Source: Bacillus sp. M6-12
GTDB lineage: Bacteria; Bacillota; Bacilli; Bacillales; DSM-1321
Direction: 5' to 3'
Assembly: GCF_002860285.1 (NCBI RefSeq)
Contig: NZ_PGVF01000035.1
Span: 1-64,000 of the forward strand
Length of the DNA stretch: 64,000 nt
Shown here piece after piece: positions 1-8,612 of this stretch; positions within the stretch are counted from its first letter, which is position 1; every line of letters begins with the position of its first letter. The notes beneath the pieces were generated by a model. That model saw only the letters and a list, made by a program, of their open reading frames with translations, had not been told where the DNA came from and ran no database searches. The translations under genes and the position numbers were made by a program.

Positions 1-15
1 ATGCCGGGCGCACAA

Positions 16-47
16 CAAAAATGACCCCGGCAAAATACCGGAGTCAT
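16..47 (-). terminator. Intrinsic terminator of the leftmost gene cluster
   Basis: Read on the minus strand, a 10-bp stem with one mismatch (arms 38-47 and 21-30, loop 31-37) is followed by a run of five T (16-20). It lies about 90 bases past the stop of the DUF6092-like gene and probably ends the minus-strand transcript. Confidence 0.75.
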
Positions 48-138
48 CTGTTAGCTATCTTAAATTTTCAGGTGCCTTTTAAATCCTTCCCTTTATCTGG
101 TATAGTTCAAATAAAAGACTTTCCTGCTTACCTTTAAT

Positions 139-462
139 TTACGTTTTATTATCATCATACATAGATAGGTCGACTAATTTAAGAATCGAGTCATCAATCG
201 CTTTACCAAAAGCATCGGGATTTGTCATGGCTTGCCATCTCTCTTTTCTTACGGCAGTAAGAGCTTCTTCAAGAGCCTCATCTCGTTCTCCAAGTTCTTG
301 AAGTAAGCACAGCGCCCTTTCCATTGCATCAAACATTCGCATCGCACCGTAGCTTTGCGGTTCACGGTATAGTCCTTTGGCGCTTGTCAGCGCGTAAGCA
401 ACATAATCCCGAAGATGCTCCTTGATTTGCTGCTCAGTTTCTAAAGGACCCAAAACGGTCAT
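139..462 (-). CDS. Conserved hypothetical protein, DUF6092-like
   Basis: A soluble protein of 107 residues, mostly helical by composition, with no signal peptide or membrane segment. It resembles the small DUF6092 family, whose function is unknown; I am only moderately sure of that assignment. The start has a perfect AGGAGGTGAT ribosome binding site eight bases upstream. The gene begins 29 bases inside the 3' end of the upstream nitroreductase, so the two are translationally coupled and probably act together. It is the last gene of the cluster before the terminator at 16-47. Confidence 0.6.
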   Translation of the reverse strand: MTVLGPLETEQQIKEHLRDYVAYALTSAKGLYREPQSYGAMRMFDAMERALCLLQELGERDEALEEALTAVRKERWQAMTNPDAFGKAIDDSILKLVDLSMYDDNKT

Positions 463-964
463 ATGAGATCACCTCCTGTGCAGGTTTGCCGGTTTTTGGA
501 CGTGGAGGCTGGTCAGCATAGCCCAAGCTGATAAGAAGCTCTGGTTCTATGTCCTCCGGCAGATCCAGCAGTTTTTTGACTGCTTCGCGGTGGAATGAAC
601 GTATTGGGCAGTTCCCAATACCCAATGAATGGGTGGCTAATAGTATGTAAGCAGCAGCTATGCCTAGGTTTACAAAACGCAGAACTTCTGCTGTATCCTT
701 CCCTCCCCGAATTAATGACTCGGTTCCGTTAGAACAAAGCACTACCACAGCTGCCGGCTCTCCGGATAAACCTGGAGCAAAACGTTTAAGCCTCTTTAAT
801 TGCAATTTATCTTGGACTATCACAAAATGGGATTCTTGTGCATTACTCCCGGACGGGCTATTTAAGATAGCATTCTCGATTTCTTGTATTATTTCTTCAG
901 GGAGGGCCCGTTGTTCGAAGGACCTGGCACTTCGCCTTGTTTTAACGGCTGCGATTACTTCCAC
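434..964 (-). CDS. Nitroreductase-family FMN oxidoreductase (176 aa)
   Basis: Flavin-dependent NAD(P)H oxidoreductase of the nitroreductase fold, near the usual minimum length for the family. The N-terminal KTRRSARSF segment (about residues 8-16) is the typical FMN-phosphate contact. A PSGSNAQ motif near residue 40 and a GIGNCPI motif near residue 118 match the flavin-binding and dimer regions. Initiation is a GTG with AAGGAG rather far upstream (about 12 bases), so expression may be modest. The natural substrate cannot be told from sequence. It lies directly downstream of a second nitroreductase and overlaps the DUF6092-like gene. Confidence 0.85.
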   Translation of the reverse strand: MEVIAAVKTRRSARSFEQRALPEEIIQEIENAILNSPSGSNAQESHFVIVQDKLQLKRLKRFAPGLSGEPAAVVVLCSNGTESLIRGGKDTAEVLRFVNLGIAAAYILLATHSLGIGNCPIRSFHREAVKKLLDLPEDIEPELLISLGYADQPPRPKTGKPAQEVISYDRFGSFRN

Positions 965-984
965 TTTTTATTGTCACTCCTTTT

Positions 985-1818
985 CTAACGAATAGTAAAT
1001 CCGATTTCTTCTAAAATTTGTTTTAAGTTTTCTCGTAAACTCGCGGAAGCAGCAATTGTTTCTGGACGTGTGCATCTGCGTGCAGTATGCTCACACCATC
1101 CATACTCGATTCCCTGCTTCTCCGGCTCACCCGCCAGCGAAACCCGCCGTCCATCGTAGGTTCTGCGGGAAATCATCGTTTGGTCATATGCTTGTAAGTG
1201 TTGTTCGAGTGCCAGAGAAGAATAAGTTTCATTGTGAACGGTTACTTGTTCAGGCAGCCGGGGCTTTGTCCCTCTCCTGACTCCCTCGCGTTCAAAACCT
1301 ATTGCCAGCCCAGCAACAGCAAACACACCCACCGGCAGTCCTACTTCCTCGGCTACAGCCTTAGGATCATTTCTGATAGAACCTACTGGTACAGCGCCCA
1401 GCCCCAGTGATTCAGCAGCTACCAAAGCATTTTGCAAAGCAAGCGAGGCATCAACTGCTGCCAGAAGAAACATCTCAAGTGTATCTGCAGAAAACTGATA
1501 TCCCTGCCTTGCCGTCACATACCTCAATCTGAATATGTCGGCACAAAATATAAGGAACGCAGGAGCCTCGCTAATAAAATTCTGATTGCCGGATAGTGCG
1601 GCCAACCGCCGCTTCCTCTGTTCATCTTTTACAATTATGATGCTGTATGCCTGCAGATTGGACGAGGTTGGAGCGCTTCGGGCAGCAGTGGTAATGGCCT
1701 GCATTGCACCTTCAGGCAGAGGTTTTGGCAGGAAACCACGGATTGATTCGTGAGAAGTGAGTACGTTAATTGTGTCATTCAACATGTTTTCAGGCAGCTG
1801 GATTCCTTCCAGTTCCAA
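985..1818 (-). CDS. NADPH-dependent nitroreductase, NfrA-like (277 aa)
   Basis: An oxygen-insensitive NADPH nitroreductase/flavin reductase of the NfrA type. FMN-binding elements are visible at HESIRGFLP (about residues 24-32) and APTSSNLQ (about 50-57), and the C-terminal extension typical of the 250-280 residue subgroup is present. The boundary given begins at TTG 1818, but this codon has no ribosome binding site. A GGAGGAG motif sits further upstream, six bases before an in-frame ATT at 1846-1848, which would add ten residues. Either ATT is used or an original ATG has been lost. It ends 20 bases before the next nitroreductase gene, and the pair probably forms one transcript. Confidence 0.85.
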   Translation of the reverse strand: MELEGIQLPENMLNDTINVLTSHESIRGFLPKPLPEGAMQAITTAARSAPTSSNLQAYSIIIVKDEQRKRRLAALSGNQNFISEAPAFLIFCADIFRLRYVTARQGYQFSADTLEMFLLAAVDASLALQNALVAAESLGLGAVPVGSIRNDPKAVAEEVGLPVGVFAVAGLAIGFEREGVRRGTKPRLPEQVTVHNETYSSLALEQHLQAYDQTMISRRTYDGRRVSLAGEPEKQGIEYGWCEHTARRCTRPETIAASASLRENLKQILEEIGFTIR

Positions 1819-1910
1819 ACGGTTGGATGGTTTAATTTTTTTATTAATAAAAATCTCCTCCGCTTCAACGCCTGCTTGGCCCCTAAATTTTTACTGATGT
1901 ACTATGGGTA

Positions 1911-2855
1911 CTACTGCAATTCTCCGTTTTTGATATATAATTTATCATCAATATAGATATCAGGTTTATTCACCACTCCATCAATATGTACGCCTGCCGA
2001 AATGTTTCCTCCAAATGTGTTATTGCTTCCAAAGGCAACATGTATGGTGCCGAATACTTTTTCATCCTCAAGCACTACTCCAGTGATCCTGGCTTTATCA
2101 TTGGTGCCTATGCCAAATTCACCAAGCAATCTTCCATCACTGTCGCCGAGGATTTTCAGTAATTTTTCGGAAACATCTCCTTCTGCAGAAATAATACGAC
2201 CTTTTTCCAGTGTCAGAAGGATAGGGGAAGCTAGCCGGCCAATTCCTGCGACCGAGCCGTCTATTAAAATTTTACCCGACGCTGTCCCTTCGACTGGCGC
2301 TATATATGCTTCACCGGAAGGCAGGTTTCCTGATTCACCTGGGTTTAAATACATTCCGGTGCTTGGAACCCCTTTACGGTCAGCAATCGAGAAAGAGAGT
2401 GTGTAACCACCCTTTTCTATTCGTATATTTCTTCCTGCTGTCAATGTTTCCGTTACAGCTTCTGTCAGCACTTTTACTTTTGAATAGTCAGCGGAAATAG
2501 CACCCTCCAAAAACATATCTTCTGTAATCCCGGGCATTGTAGCCAATCGGGTGCCAGATGCAGCTGCATTCTTTCGAGCATGGGTATGGGTTAACGAATG
2601 TTCTGTTACGCATACGGCAACATCTGCCTGAATCATTGCCGCAGCAACGGAAGCTGGGGGTTCTTGACCCGATTTTTCGCGTTCCTTCATGATAAGAAAC
2701 ATCGCTTCAGCCCCAATTAATTTTCCTGCTTCATACAAAGCAAGTCCAAGGTCTTTTTTAACGTCATCTGCCACGACAAGAAAATTTTCATTTTCTTTAA
2801 GGCCCAAGCACTTTTCCAATACATTCTTGCTGATTTGAACCATTTGGTCATTCAT
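1911..2855 (-). CDS. M29-like aminopeptidase / NicX-type metalloprotein
   Basis: A protein of 314 residues related to leucyl aminopeptidase T (peptidase family M29) and to the NicX dioxygenase, which shares that fold. Seen in the sequence are an HTHARKNA segment, a GEFGIGTND segment whose Glu is a likely metal ligand, and His residues in the C-terminal IHVAFGSNNTFGG and GVHIDGV stretches. The start is the second ATG after AAGAGG (nine bases), which places it 17 bases after the AroM stop. In this cluster it would cleave peptides or amides brought in by the OPT transporter; that role is inferred. A ring-cleaving NicX-like activity is the alternative. Confidence 0.8.
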   Translation of the reverse strand: MNDQMVQISKNVLEKCLGLKENENFLVVADDVKKDLGLALYEAGKLIGAEAMFLIMKEREKSGQEPPASVAAAMIQADVAVCVTEHSLTHTHARKNAAASGTRLATMPGITEDMFLEGAISADYSKVKVLTEAVTETLTAGRNIRIEKGGYTLSFSIADRKGVPSTGMYLNPGESGNLPSGEAYIAPVEGTASGKILIDGSVAGIGRLASPILLTLEKGRIISAEGDVSEKLLKILGDSDGRLLGEFGIGTNDKARITGVVLEDEKVFGTIHVAFGSNNTFGGNISAGVHIDGVVNKPDIYIDDKLYIKNGELQ

Positions 2856-2872
2856 TGTTATCATCCTCTTAT

Positions 2873-3544
2873 TTAAATCATCTCTGACACTAATTTCGCC
2901 ATTATGGCATTTGACAAAATAACTGGCAATCCCGTAGCTTTCACAACCAAATCTCTGGATTCTTCGGTGTACCCCATACAATCCAGCAATATGATATCAA
3001 CTTTATCCTTCAGTTCATTTGCTGCAGTTTTATAACTTGCCATATCATTTTTATAAGGCGAAGCAACCGCAAACTTTGGATCCAGCCCAAAAGGTGAATA
3101 CTTCGGATGCAGGAGGTCTTTTTGCTCATCGAGTGGCACAATCACTCCAAAACGGCGGTCTGCAACAAGTGCCTTTACTGTTGGAGGAATGATATGATCA
3201 GGCTCGATCAGATAGGAAGTTGTAGTAGTAAGCCCAGGGAACACCCCTGTGCAAAGAAGCAGAATATTTTTAATTCCTTGCTGCTCCAGTTGATTGATTT
3301 TTTCCTGTAAAATCGGTTTGATTTTCTCACGGGACATAACGACTGAATCCCCTGTTACCAAACGGGACGTTAACACATAGTCATCAGCTTCCGGAAACAA
3401 TTTCTGTTCAATATACTCTTTCGTCATCCCATCCAGGACACCTGCCTGGACAAGCTCTGCACGCCCATCCACAAATTTCTCAATTATAGGTGCCACATCG
3501 GTCCTGGGAGCCTGGCCTATAGTAATCATTCCTAGTTTTTCCAT
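2873..3544 (-). CDS. AroM family protein
   Basis: A protein of 223 residues of the AroM family, named after an E. coli gene in the aroL neighbourhood; its biochemical function is unknown. The family shares the two-lobe architecture of Asp/Glu racemases. The N-terminal MITIGQAPRTDV signature, an LLCTGVFPGL segment (about residues 98-107) and an ILLDCMGYTEE segment (about 186-196) place Cys residues where racemase-fold enzymes keep their catalytic pair. Of two consecutive ATGs, the second is better spaced from GGAGGT. It is followed closely by the M29-like aminopeptidase, and a repeat-containing gap separates it from DUF1177. Confidence 0.85.
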   Translation of the reverse strand: MEKLGMITIGQAPRTDVAPIIEKFVDGRAELVQAGVLDGMTKEYIEQKLFPEADDYVLTSRLVTGDSVVMSREKIKPILQEKINQLEQQGIKNILLLCTGVFPGLTTTTSYLIEPDHIIPPTVKALVADRRFGVIVPLDEQKDLLHPKYSPFGLDPKFAVASPYKNDMASYKTAANELKDKVDIILLDCMGYTEESRDLVVKATGLPVILSNAIMAKLVSEMI

Positions 3545-3561
3545 CATCCTACCTCCAATTG

Positions 3562-3720
3562 CTTAATAGAAAAGCGCAAGCGCACCAAAAGAGGCAACGG
3601 ACAAGTTGCCGCCTAATATATCGCTGCTGAAGCATTCCTTCTCCAGTGTATCGCGGCTTTATTTTACTTCGTAAAAAAAGCTGCTGCGATGCATTACTAT
3701 AGTGGTGCTTTCTATTAAAG
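3562..3720. repeat. MITE-like intergenic repeat with terminal inverted repeats
   Basis: This segment of about 160 bases is bounded by CTTAATAGAAAAGC (3562-3575) and the nearly complementary GCTTTCTATTAAAG (3707-3720). It contains two similar internal GCTGCTG/GCAT stretches that could pair. The left end carries AAAAGCGCAAGCGC, a 14-base string found again at 28442-28455. Short, non-coding, palindromic and intergenic, it looks like a miniature repeat element inserted in the operon between DUF1177 and aroM. I cannot count copies outside this window. Confidence 0.45.
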
Positions 3721-3725
3721 AATAA

Positions 3726-3745
3726 AGGAGGGACTTCTCCCTCCT
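3726..3745. terminator. Hairpin after the DUF1177 gene
   Basis: A perfect 8-bp stem (AGGAGGGA/TCCCTCCT, loop CTTC). On the plus strand it is followed by CTTTTTTT; on the minus strand by the weaker TTTATTCTTT. It lies at the end of the minus-strand DUF1177 gene and may attenuate transcription into aroM. The arrangement suggests a bidirectional or partial terminator. Confidence 0.5.
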
Positions 3746-3751
3746 CTTTTT

Positions 3752-4699
3752 TTACTGATGAGAAGCCTTTTTACCCATGGTTTGCAGCATTTTCATAGAA
3801 CCATAGAGTTCAGTTATTCTCTCAAATTCATCCTGGCTATATAACTGGCATGTACCATTCGTTGATTCCTTTGCTACCTCAACGGCAAAGCGGACAGCAT
3901 CGGCGATGTCTGTTTCATGACTGGCACCTGTACCGCAGCCAGGCACTACAGACTGAGCTGTAATTGCTAGTCCCACGACAGGAGCATCTGTAGCTACAGC
4001 CGGCTGAAGAATGGAGTTAATATGATAAAGATCGTTACCGTAAGGTGTAATATCTTGAGTCGTAATCGGAAAAGTCACTGCGAATTTTCCTGTTGTCATT
4101 TCCATGATTCGAAGTAGATCATCACTTATACGGAGGATATATCCCTCCTTAACAGTTGGAGAAATTGCAATTCCTTTATGATTGATTACACGATTGCCCT
4201 TGGTTGTATCAATAGATAATAACGCGTCCATTTCCGGTACAACTTCATACTGGTTCATTGTTAAAATGTCAACCGGCGAATCCATGAAGTCCACAGGCTC
4301 ATGCGGACGGGTTGGAGCATCTGGACAAATGTGAGTCGTAACGATTACATCCCCCTGGAGTGTATCACCTTTCGTTTGCATTTCCGCAAGCTTCAAGGCC
4401 GAAGCAACGGCTGCAACAGCTCCGTCTGCATCCGATACTAAACCGATGCGGCTAGGACGGGCACCGATTCCCCCAAGTCGTCCGATAATGCCAAAAGTAG
4501 GAGTGTTTCCGCCATTCAATTTACCATTAGATCCCGGAATCACAATTTTAATAAAATCAGTGCTGCCTTTTTCACCGGTAACTGTTGTAACAGTTACATC
4601 TACATTTGGAAACTGAGTGAACAATTCTTTGACATTTTTCCCCGTTACAAAAGCGCTATCAAGGGTGTCGATTGCGATTAACGTTTGCTTAAGTACCAT
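3752..4699 (-). CDS. DUF1177 domain-containing protein
   Basis: A cytosolic protein of 315 residues covering the whole DUF1177 domain; the activity is unknown. Visible conserved stretches are a GIIGRLGGIGARPSRIGLVSDADGA-type region near residues 90-115, a THICPDAPTRPHEPVDFMDSP region near residues 140-165 (His, Asp and Cys suggest metal or substrate binding) and a GCGTGASHETDIADA segment near residue 260. It starts 24 bases after the DUF917 gene with AGGAGG nine bases before ATG. Its fixed company with DUF917, AroM and an OPT transporter suggests a step in the same catabolic route. Confidence 0.85.
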   Translation of the reverse strand: MVLKQTLIAIDTLDSAFVTGKNVKELFTQFPNVDVTVTTVTGEKGSTDFIKIVIPGSNGKLNGGNTPTFGIIGRLGGIGARPSRIGLVSDADGAVAAVASALKLAEMQTKGDTLQGDVIVTTHICPDAPTRPHEPVDFMDSPVDILTMNQYEVVPEMDALLSIDTTKGNRVINHKGIAISPTVKEGYILRISDDLLRIMEMTTGKFAVTFPITTQDITPYGNDLYHINSILQPAVATDAPVVGLAITAQSVVPGCGTGASHETDIADAVRFAVEVAKESTNGTCQLYSQDEFERITELYGSMKMLQTMGKKASHQ

Positions 4700-4723
4700 T
4701 TTTAAGATCCTCCTGTTCGGTTA

Positions 4724-5782
4724 TTAGAGATATCGAATAATCGATTTTTTAATAATTTCTTCTACTGGTTTCATCAATTTTTCATTCCTCATCGTACTGC
4801 TAAGGATCAAGTTTTCCTTTGGAACAGAAATCACGGCTATTTGCTGGCCTTTTTCAATTGCAGCTGACACAATCGGCCTTGCCGTTTTGGCATCTAGAGT
4901 CATGATCAGATCCGGGAATGTGCCAAAACGTTCTCCATCCTTTTCAATGGTCATGTATTCATTCCAGAATGTCATGTAATAAGAATCATTGATTGTTACA
5001 GTTCCTACATCAAAACCGCCTGTTGTTTCAAGCACAAAGTCTGTAACTGTTCCTTCAACCACTACTTTTCCACCGAGTTTTTTCACGGCTGCATCAATGG
5101 CTGCTTCCCCTTTTTGGCTAAGCAGGGCCTCTCCTACTGCAATAGCCTGCTGAATTGCACCTGCTGCACCATTTGCCTTTGCATAAGCGACAGTGACAGG
5201 GTTTCTTGCAACTGCCAATAAACCTCCAGCTTCAATCGAAGCTTTTCGAATTACGGTAGATGCCTTGTCCAGTGAGCCCGAAATGCTTAATTCCATATAA
5301 TTAGCACCCTTCCCTCCGACAGCAGCCTGGTGGGAAACATAATCGCTCAGTTCTGATAAATTCATCGATCCCATTGATCCCGTCGGATGGGCACGGCCAT
5401 TACATGGAATGTCAATGATAGGGATTCCTGTTACTGCTGATTGGAACCAGCCATTCACTGTTGTTCCGGCTCCATTCTCATTTGTAATAATCCCCTGGAT
5501 CGGTTTGCCAATCTTTGCCGAAAGAATTTCCAAAGCTTTTGCATAATGGATCGGTTTTACATATTTATCCTTAGCAGCCGGGGCTCCGACCAATGAAACA
5601 GTAACAAGCAAATCCTCGTCCTGGAGCTCATCAACTGTCAATAACTCAGGCTGTCCGATTTCAAACGCAAGACGCCCTATTTGAAGGCCATCCTCGATCC
5701 AGCCGCCACCGCCGCCGCCAAGGACAGCACCACCGTAAACTGCGTACTCTACTGTTTTTTCGTCTAATTTAATTTTCGCCAT
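4724..5782 (-). CDS. DUF917 / S-methyl thiohydantoin desulfurase-like protein
   Basis: A protein of about 352 residues of the DUF917 family, now described in Pfam under S-methyl thiohydantoin desulfurase and often found beside hydantoinase/oxoprolinase genes. A glycine-rich AVLGGGGGGW motif near residues 14-23 is the family hallmark, followed by an NGAGTTVNGW segment and a PCNGRAHPTGSMGSM segment. The ATG at 5782 was chosen because GAGGCG precedes it at a good distance; a GTG 15 bases upstream overlaps the OPT stop. The near-overlap implies translational coupling with the transporter. A role on a hydantoin-like ring is inferred only. Confidence 0.85.
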   Translation of the reverse strand: MAKIKLDEKTVEYAVYGGAVLGGGGGGWIEDGLQIGRLAFEIGQPELLTVDELQDEDLLVTVSLVGAPAAKDKYVKPIHYAKALEILSAKIGKPIQGIITNENGAGTTVNGWFQSAVTGIPIIDIPCNGRAHPTGSMGSMNLSELSDYVSHQAAVGGKGANYMELSISGSLDKASTVIRKASIEAGGLLAVARNPVTVAYAKANGAAGAIQQAIAVGEALLSQKGEAAIDAAVKKLGGKVVVEGTVTDFVLETTGGFDVGTVTINDSYYMTFWNEYMTIEKDGERFGTFPDLIMTLDAKTARPIVSAAIEKGQQIAVISVPKENLILSSTMRNEKLMKPVEEIIKKSIIRYL

Positions 5783-5793
5783 AGAAACTCGCC

Positions 5794-7416
5794 TCACTTG
5801 TTAAGTTTAAATACTGAATTGAAGAAGCTGAACAATGCATCACCCGCGATAAATCCAGCTGCCATAATGCTCATCGGTGTGTCCGCTTCTTTGCCCTTTG
5901 CTTTCTTCCAGATCAGACGAATTGCGATCCCTGCCAACACAGCCCAGCATGCATTTGGAGTCAGGATGAGAAGACCTGTCGCAAACATGACCCCGATTTG
6001 ACGGCTAGGACCTCCAATTAATTGAAGGATCGCCCCTGGTATAGCCCAAAGCAATAGCTGCATGGCAACTTCTGAAGAAGTGCCAGCTTTAATAGTTGAC
6101 ACATACACGGTGTCGATCGGTGGAACAAGGTTTTGAGCAAAGTATCCTTTGTAAGTTACAAGAACAGTCAATAAAGCTACTCCAAATGCAATCATCGCCG
6201 TAATGTATTGAGACTTTCTTCCCGCTAATTCGTATGCCTTGTCTTCACCATTGCCTCGCAAAATGTGTCCTGTTTTAAAGTCATAACCCATATCAGCGAA
6301 TGCAGGTCCAGTTGCAGCGCTGAAACCTGCAAGCAGAGCAAGAGCTAACGGCGGGAAACCAATCATCATTCCTATCAAAAGAGTGATAAATGCTACTGCA
6401 AATGCCGGGAACCAACCGGAATGCATCGCTGCAATCCCTACAATGATTTCGTGTACAAAAGCAGCAAACGCGGCGAAAATGATGAATCCAATTAACATGC
6501 CAGAAGACATATCAGTTATAATTCCACCTGTTATCGCTATTACCACAGCAACTGCGGCATATGCTAAGAATCCTAACCCCAACGCTTTTTTTGCTTCCTT
6601 GATTGGGCGGGTGTGAACAGCATCTTCTGCAGCCTCCAATGCCGCTGCAACTTCGTTATTAGCATTTGCAGCCGAACCTGTTGGTTTCTTGAAAAGCAGG
6701 ATAGACACCTGTATTAAGGCTACAATCCCGGCACCAATCATGATTCCATGAGGGATATAAAGAGCGTTGACATCTACGCCGAACACCGGAATAGAATATT
6801 GGCGGAACAATAAACCTATTCCAAACATCGATAGTGCCCAAATATTACCAATAAACGCGACACCAAATGCTGACATAGGTATATGCAGGTAAGCGCCCAG
6901 AATACCGATGCCTGTCCCAAGTCCCAGAAGCCCTGCCCGTTTACCGCCTTTATCACCCGCAAGGATAGATTCGGCAGTTGCTACGCCAGGCGCCCATGTT
7001 CCGCTTGCCGGAAACAGCTTTGAATCGAAAATTTTATAAAGGATAGCTGCGTCAACAAACATCGCTAAAGCAGCACCAATAAGCATAGGTATGATTAATT
7101 CCGGGGCTCCCATTAAGAAAGGAATACCGATAGGAATTAATAGACTGTTGGCAGCACCAAATGTCGATGCCGAAATGGATGTTTGAACCAGATTTTGGCG
7201 GTGAATAGATTTATATTTTCGAAACAATGTCACAGGAATTCTGGCAATAAGCATCGCAATAAGTGCACCAATAATTGAGGTATTCGGTGTAACCCCAAGA
7301 GTAGTAATGATTTGCATCCCGATGATTGCTCCAAAGACGGCCGTTATTACATTTAGCAGTAGCGAGAATGGTTCAAAGATACTTGGATGTTTCTTTTCTT
7401 TTTGTTCTTGATTCAC
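5794..7416 (-). CDS. OPT/YSL family transporter
   Basis: A polytopic membrane protein of 541 residues with about 14 hydrophobic segments, of the oligopeptide transporter (OPT/YSL) superfamily that moves peptides or metal chelates by proton symport. Typical elements are the FPASGTWAPGVATAE region, GFSAATGPAFADMGYDFKTG and the C-terminal GGPSRQIGVMFATG. The GTG at 7416 is preferred because GGGGGG lies eight bases upstream; an upstream ATG at 7506 would add an unusual Cys- and Lys-rich leader without a ribosome binding site. It overlaps the DUF917 gene start region and very likely supplies the substrate for the downstream enzymes. Confidence 0.88.
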   Translation of the reverse strand: MNQEQKEKKHPSIFEPFSLLLNVITAVFGAIIGMQIITTLGVTPNTSIIGALIAMLIARIPVTLFRKYKSIHRQNLVQTSISASTFGAANSLLIPIGIPFLMGAPELIIPMLIGAALAMFVDAAILYKIFDSKLFPASGTWAPGVATAESILAGDKGGKRAGLLGLGTGIGILGAYLHIPMSAFGVAFIGNIWALSMFGIGLLFRQYSIPVFGVDVNALYIPHGIMIGAGIVALIQVSILLFKKPTGSAANANNEVAAALEAAEDAVHTRPIKEAKKALGLGFLAYAAVAVVIAITGGIITDMSSGMLIGFIIFAAFAAFVHEIIVGIAAMHSGWFPAFAVAFITLLIGMMIGFPPLALALLAGFSAATGPAFADMGYDFKTGHILRGNGEDKAYELAGRKSQYITAMIAFGVALLTVLVTYKGYFAQNLVPPIDTVYVSTIKAGTSSEVAMQLLLWAIPGAILQLIGGPSRQIGVMFATGLLILTPNACWAVLAGIAIRLIWKKAKGKEADTPMSIMAAGFIAGDALFSFFNSVFKLNK

Positions 7417-7618
7417 TGTTGTAACCCCCCTATTATGTTTTTCTTTATATGTGCAGCAGATTTTGTTATGTGATAACCCTTCTGAAAACAGTGTTAACTT
7501 ATCCATTCGGCAACTTTAACAAATTTAATTCTTTTTATTTCTCAATCAAACTGCCGTTTTATCCTAACCATGACCTATCTTGATGAGCATGCAAATATTT
7601 TGAGATAGTTGAAAAAGC

Positions 7619-8542
7619 TTAACTTATTTCCTTCTTGCTTATTTCTTTATTTCCGACGTCATTTTTTATGGCCTGTTTATGTATGGAGATACCATTTTGT
7701 GCCGTGCTCAGGAGAATCCCGGCAAAAACAAGCGCTGCACCAAACATTTGCTTAACTGTAACAGTATTATGAAAAATCCAAAAGTTTAGCAGCATGGTCA
7801 TTAAAGGCTGCAGATTAAGAACAATAGCTGATCTTGCTGCCCCAACTGCATTCATCGCCTTATTCCACATCATCGTGGTAATGCCTTGCCCTATTATCAC
7901 TGACATCAAAGCGAATACCCAGAAATAAAATGATTGCTTCCAATTAATCGCAGTGCCAGCCAACACAAATGGATCGAAGAGTATTGCGCCTATGATAAAA
8001 CTATAGGTAGTAATAATCATCGAAGACAAACGTCTGGAAAGCAATCTGACAAATATTAGATTGCAGGAGAATGTAGCCGTTCCCCCAAGCAGAAGCAAAT
8101 CACCAATGTTAAACTCAAAGTGTCCGTTAATTGATAAAACCAGGTAGATACCTACAATAGCAATCACACTGCCAAAGATCATCTGCCTTGTAATTTTTTC
8201 TTTAAGAAACACATTAGCTAATACAGCTGTAATTAACGGTGCCAAACTAAAAATCAGGGAAGCATTGGTGGCTGATGAATATTTTAAGCCAGTAAAAAGA
8301 AATATCTGGTTTGCAATCAATCCAATTAAACCTGCAATACATAGGAGAATAATTTCATTCCGCTGCAACCGTACAAATGATTTTGTTATTAAGGCCAGAC
8401 TGAAAAAGAAAATGGAAACCACGGTTAGGCTGAAGGCAGAAAGAAACAATGGTGAAAATTCTGTTAACAGGAATTGCCGTGCCAAATAATTCCCAGCCCA
8501 TACAAACACACAGAAAAATAAAGTTATATAGGATTTTGCCAA
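7619..8542 (-). CDS. EamA/DMT-family transporter
   Basis: A membrane protein of about 307 residues with ten hydrophobic helices arranged as two EamA repeats, typical of drug/metabolite exporters (RhaT/YdcZ type). The first repeat carries a WAGNYLARQF motif, the second an IGQGITTMMWNKAMNAVGAA segment typical of the family. Start TTG 8542 follows GAAAGAAGG by six bases. It sits between the racemase and the OPT transporter and could export a product or relieve accumulation of an amino acid; the substrate is not predictable. Confidence 0.85.
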   Translation of the reverse strand: MAKSYITLFFCVFVWAGNYLARQFLLTEFSPLFLSAFSLTVVSIFFFSLALITKSFVRLQRNEIILLCIAGLIGLIANQIFLFTGLKYSSATNASLIFSLAPLITAVLANVFLKEKITRQMIFGSVIAIVGIYLVLSINGHFEFNIGDLLLLGGTATFSCNLIFVRLLSRRLSSMIITTYSFIIGAILFDPFVLAGTAINWKQSFYFWVFALMSVIIGQGITTMMWNKAMNAVGAARSAIVLNLQPLMTMLLNFWIFHNTVTVKQMFGAALVFAGILLSTAQNGISIHKQAIKNDVGNKEISKKEIS

Positions 8543-8580
8543 AGGGAAACCTTCTTTCAAAGCTTAAAACTTGGTTTAAA

Positions 8581-8602
8581 GCTTCCCGTGTTACCGGGAA
8601 GC
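8581..8602 (-). terminator. Hairpin between racemase and EamA genes
   Basis: A perfect 8-bp stem GCTTCCCG/CGGGAAGC with a six-base loop directly after the racemase stop. The following minus-strand sequence TTTAAACC is only weakly T-rich, so it may be a partial terminator or an mRNA-stabilising hairpin. Confidence 0.5.
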
Positions 8603-8612
8603 TTCCAAGCTT

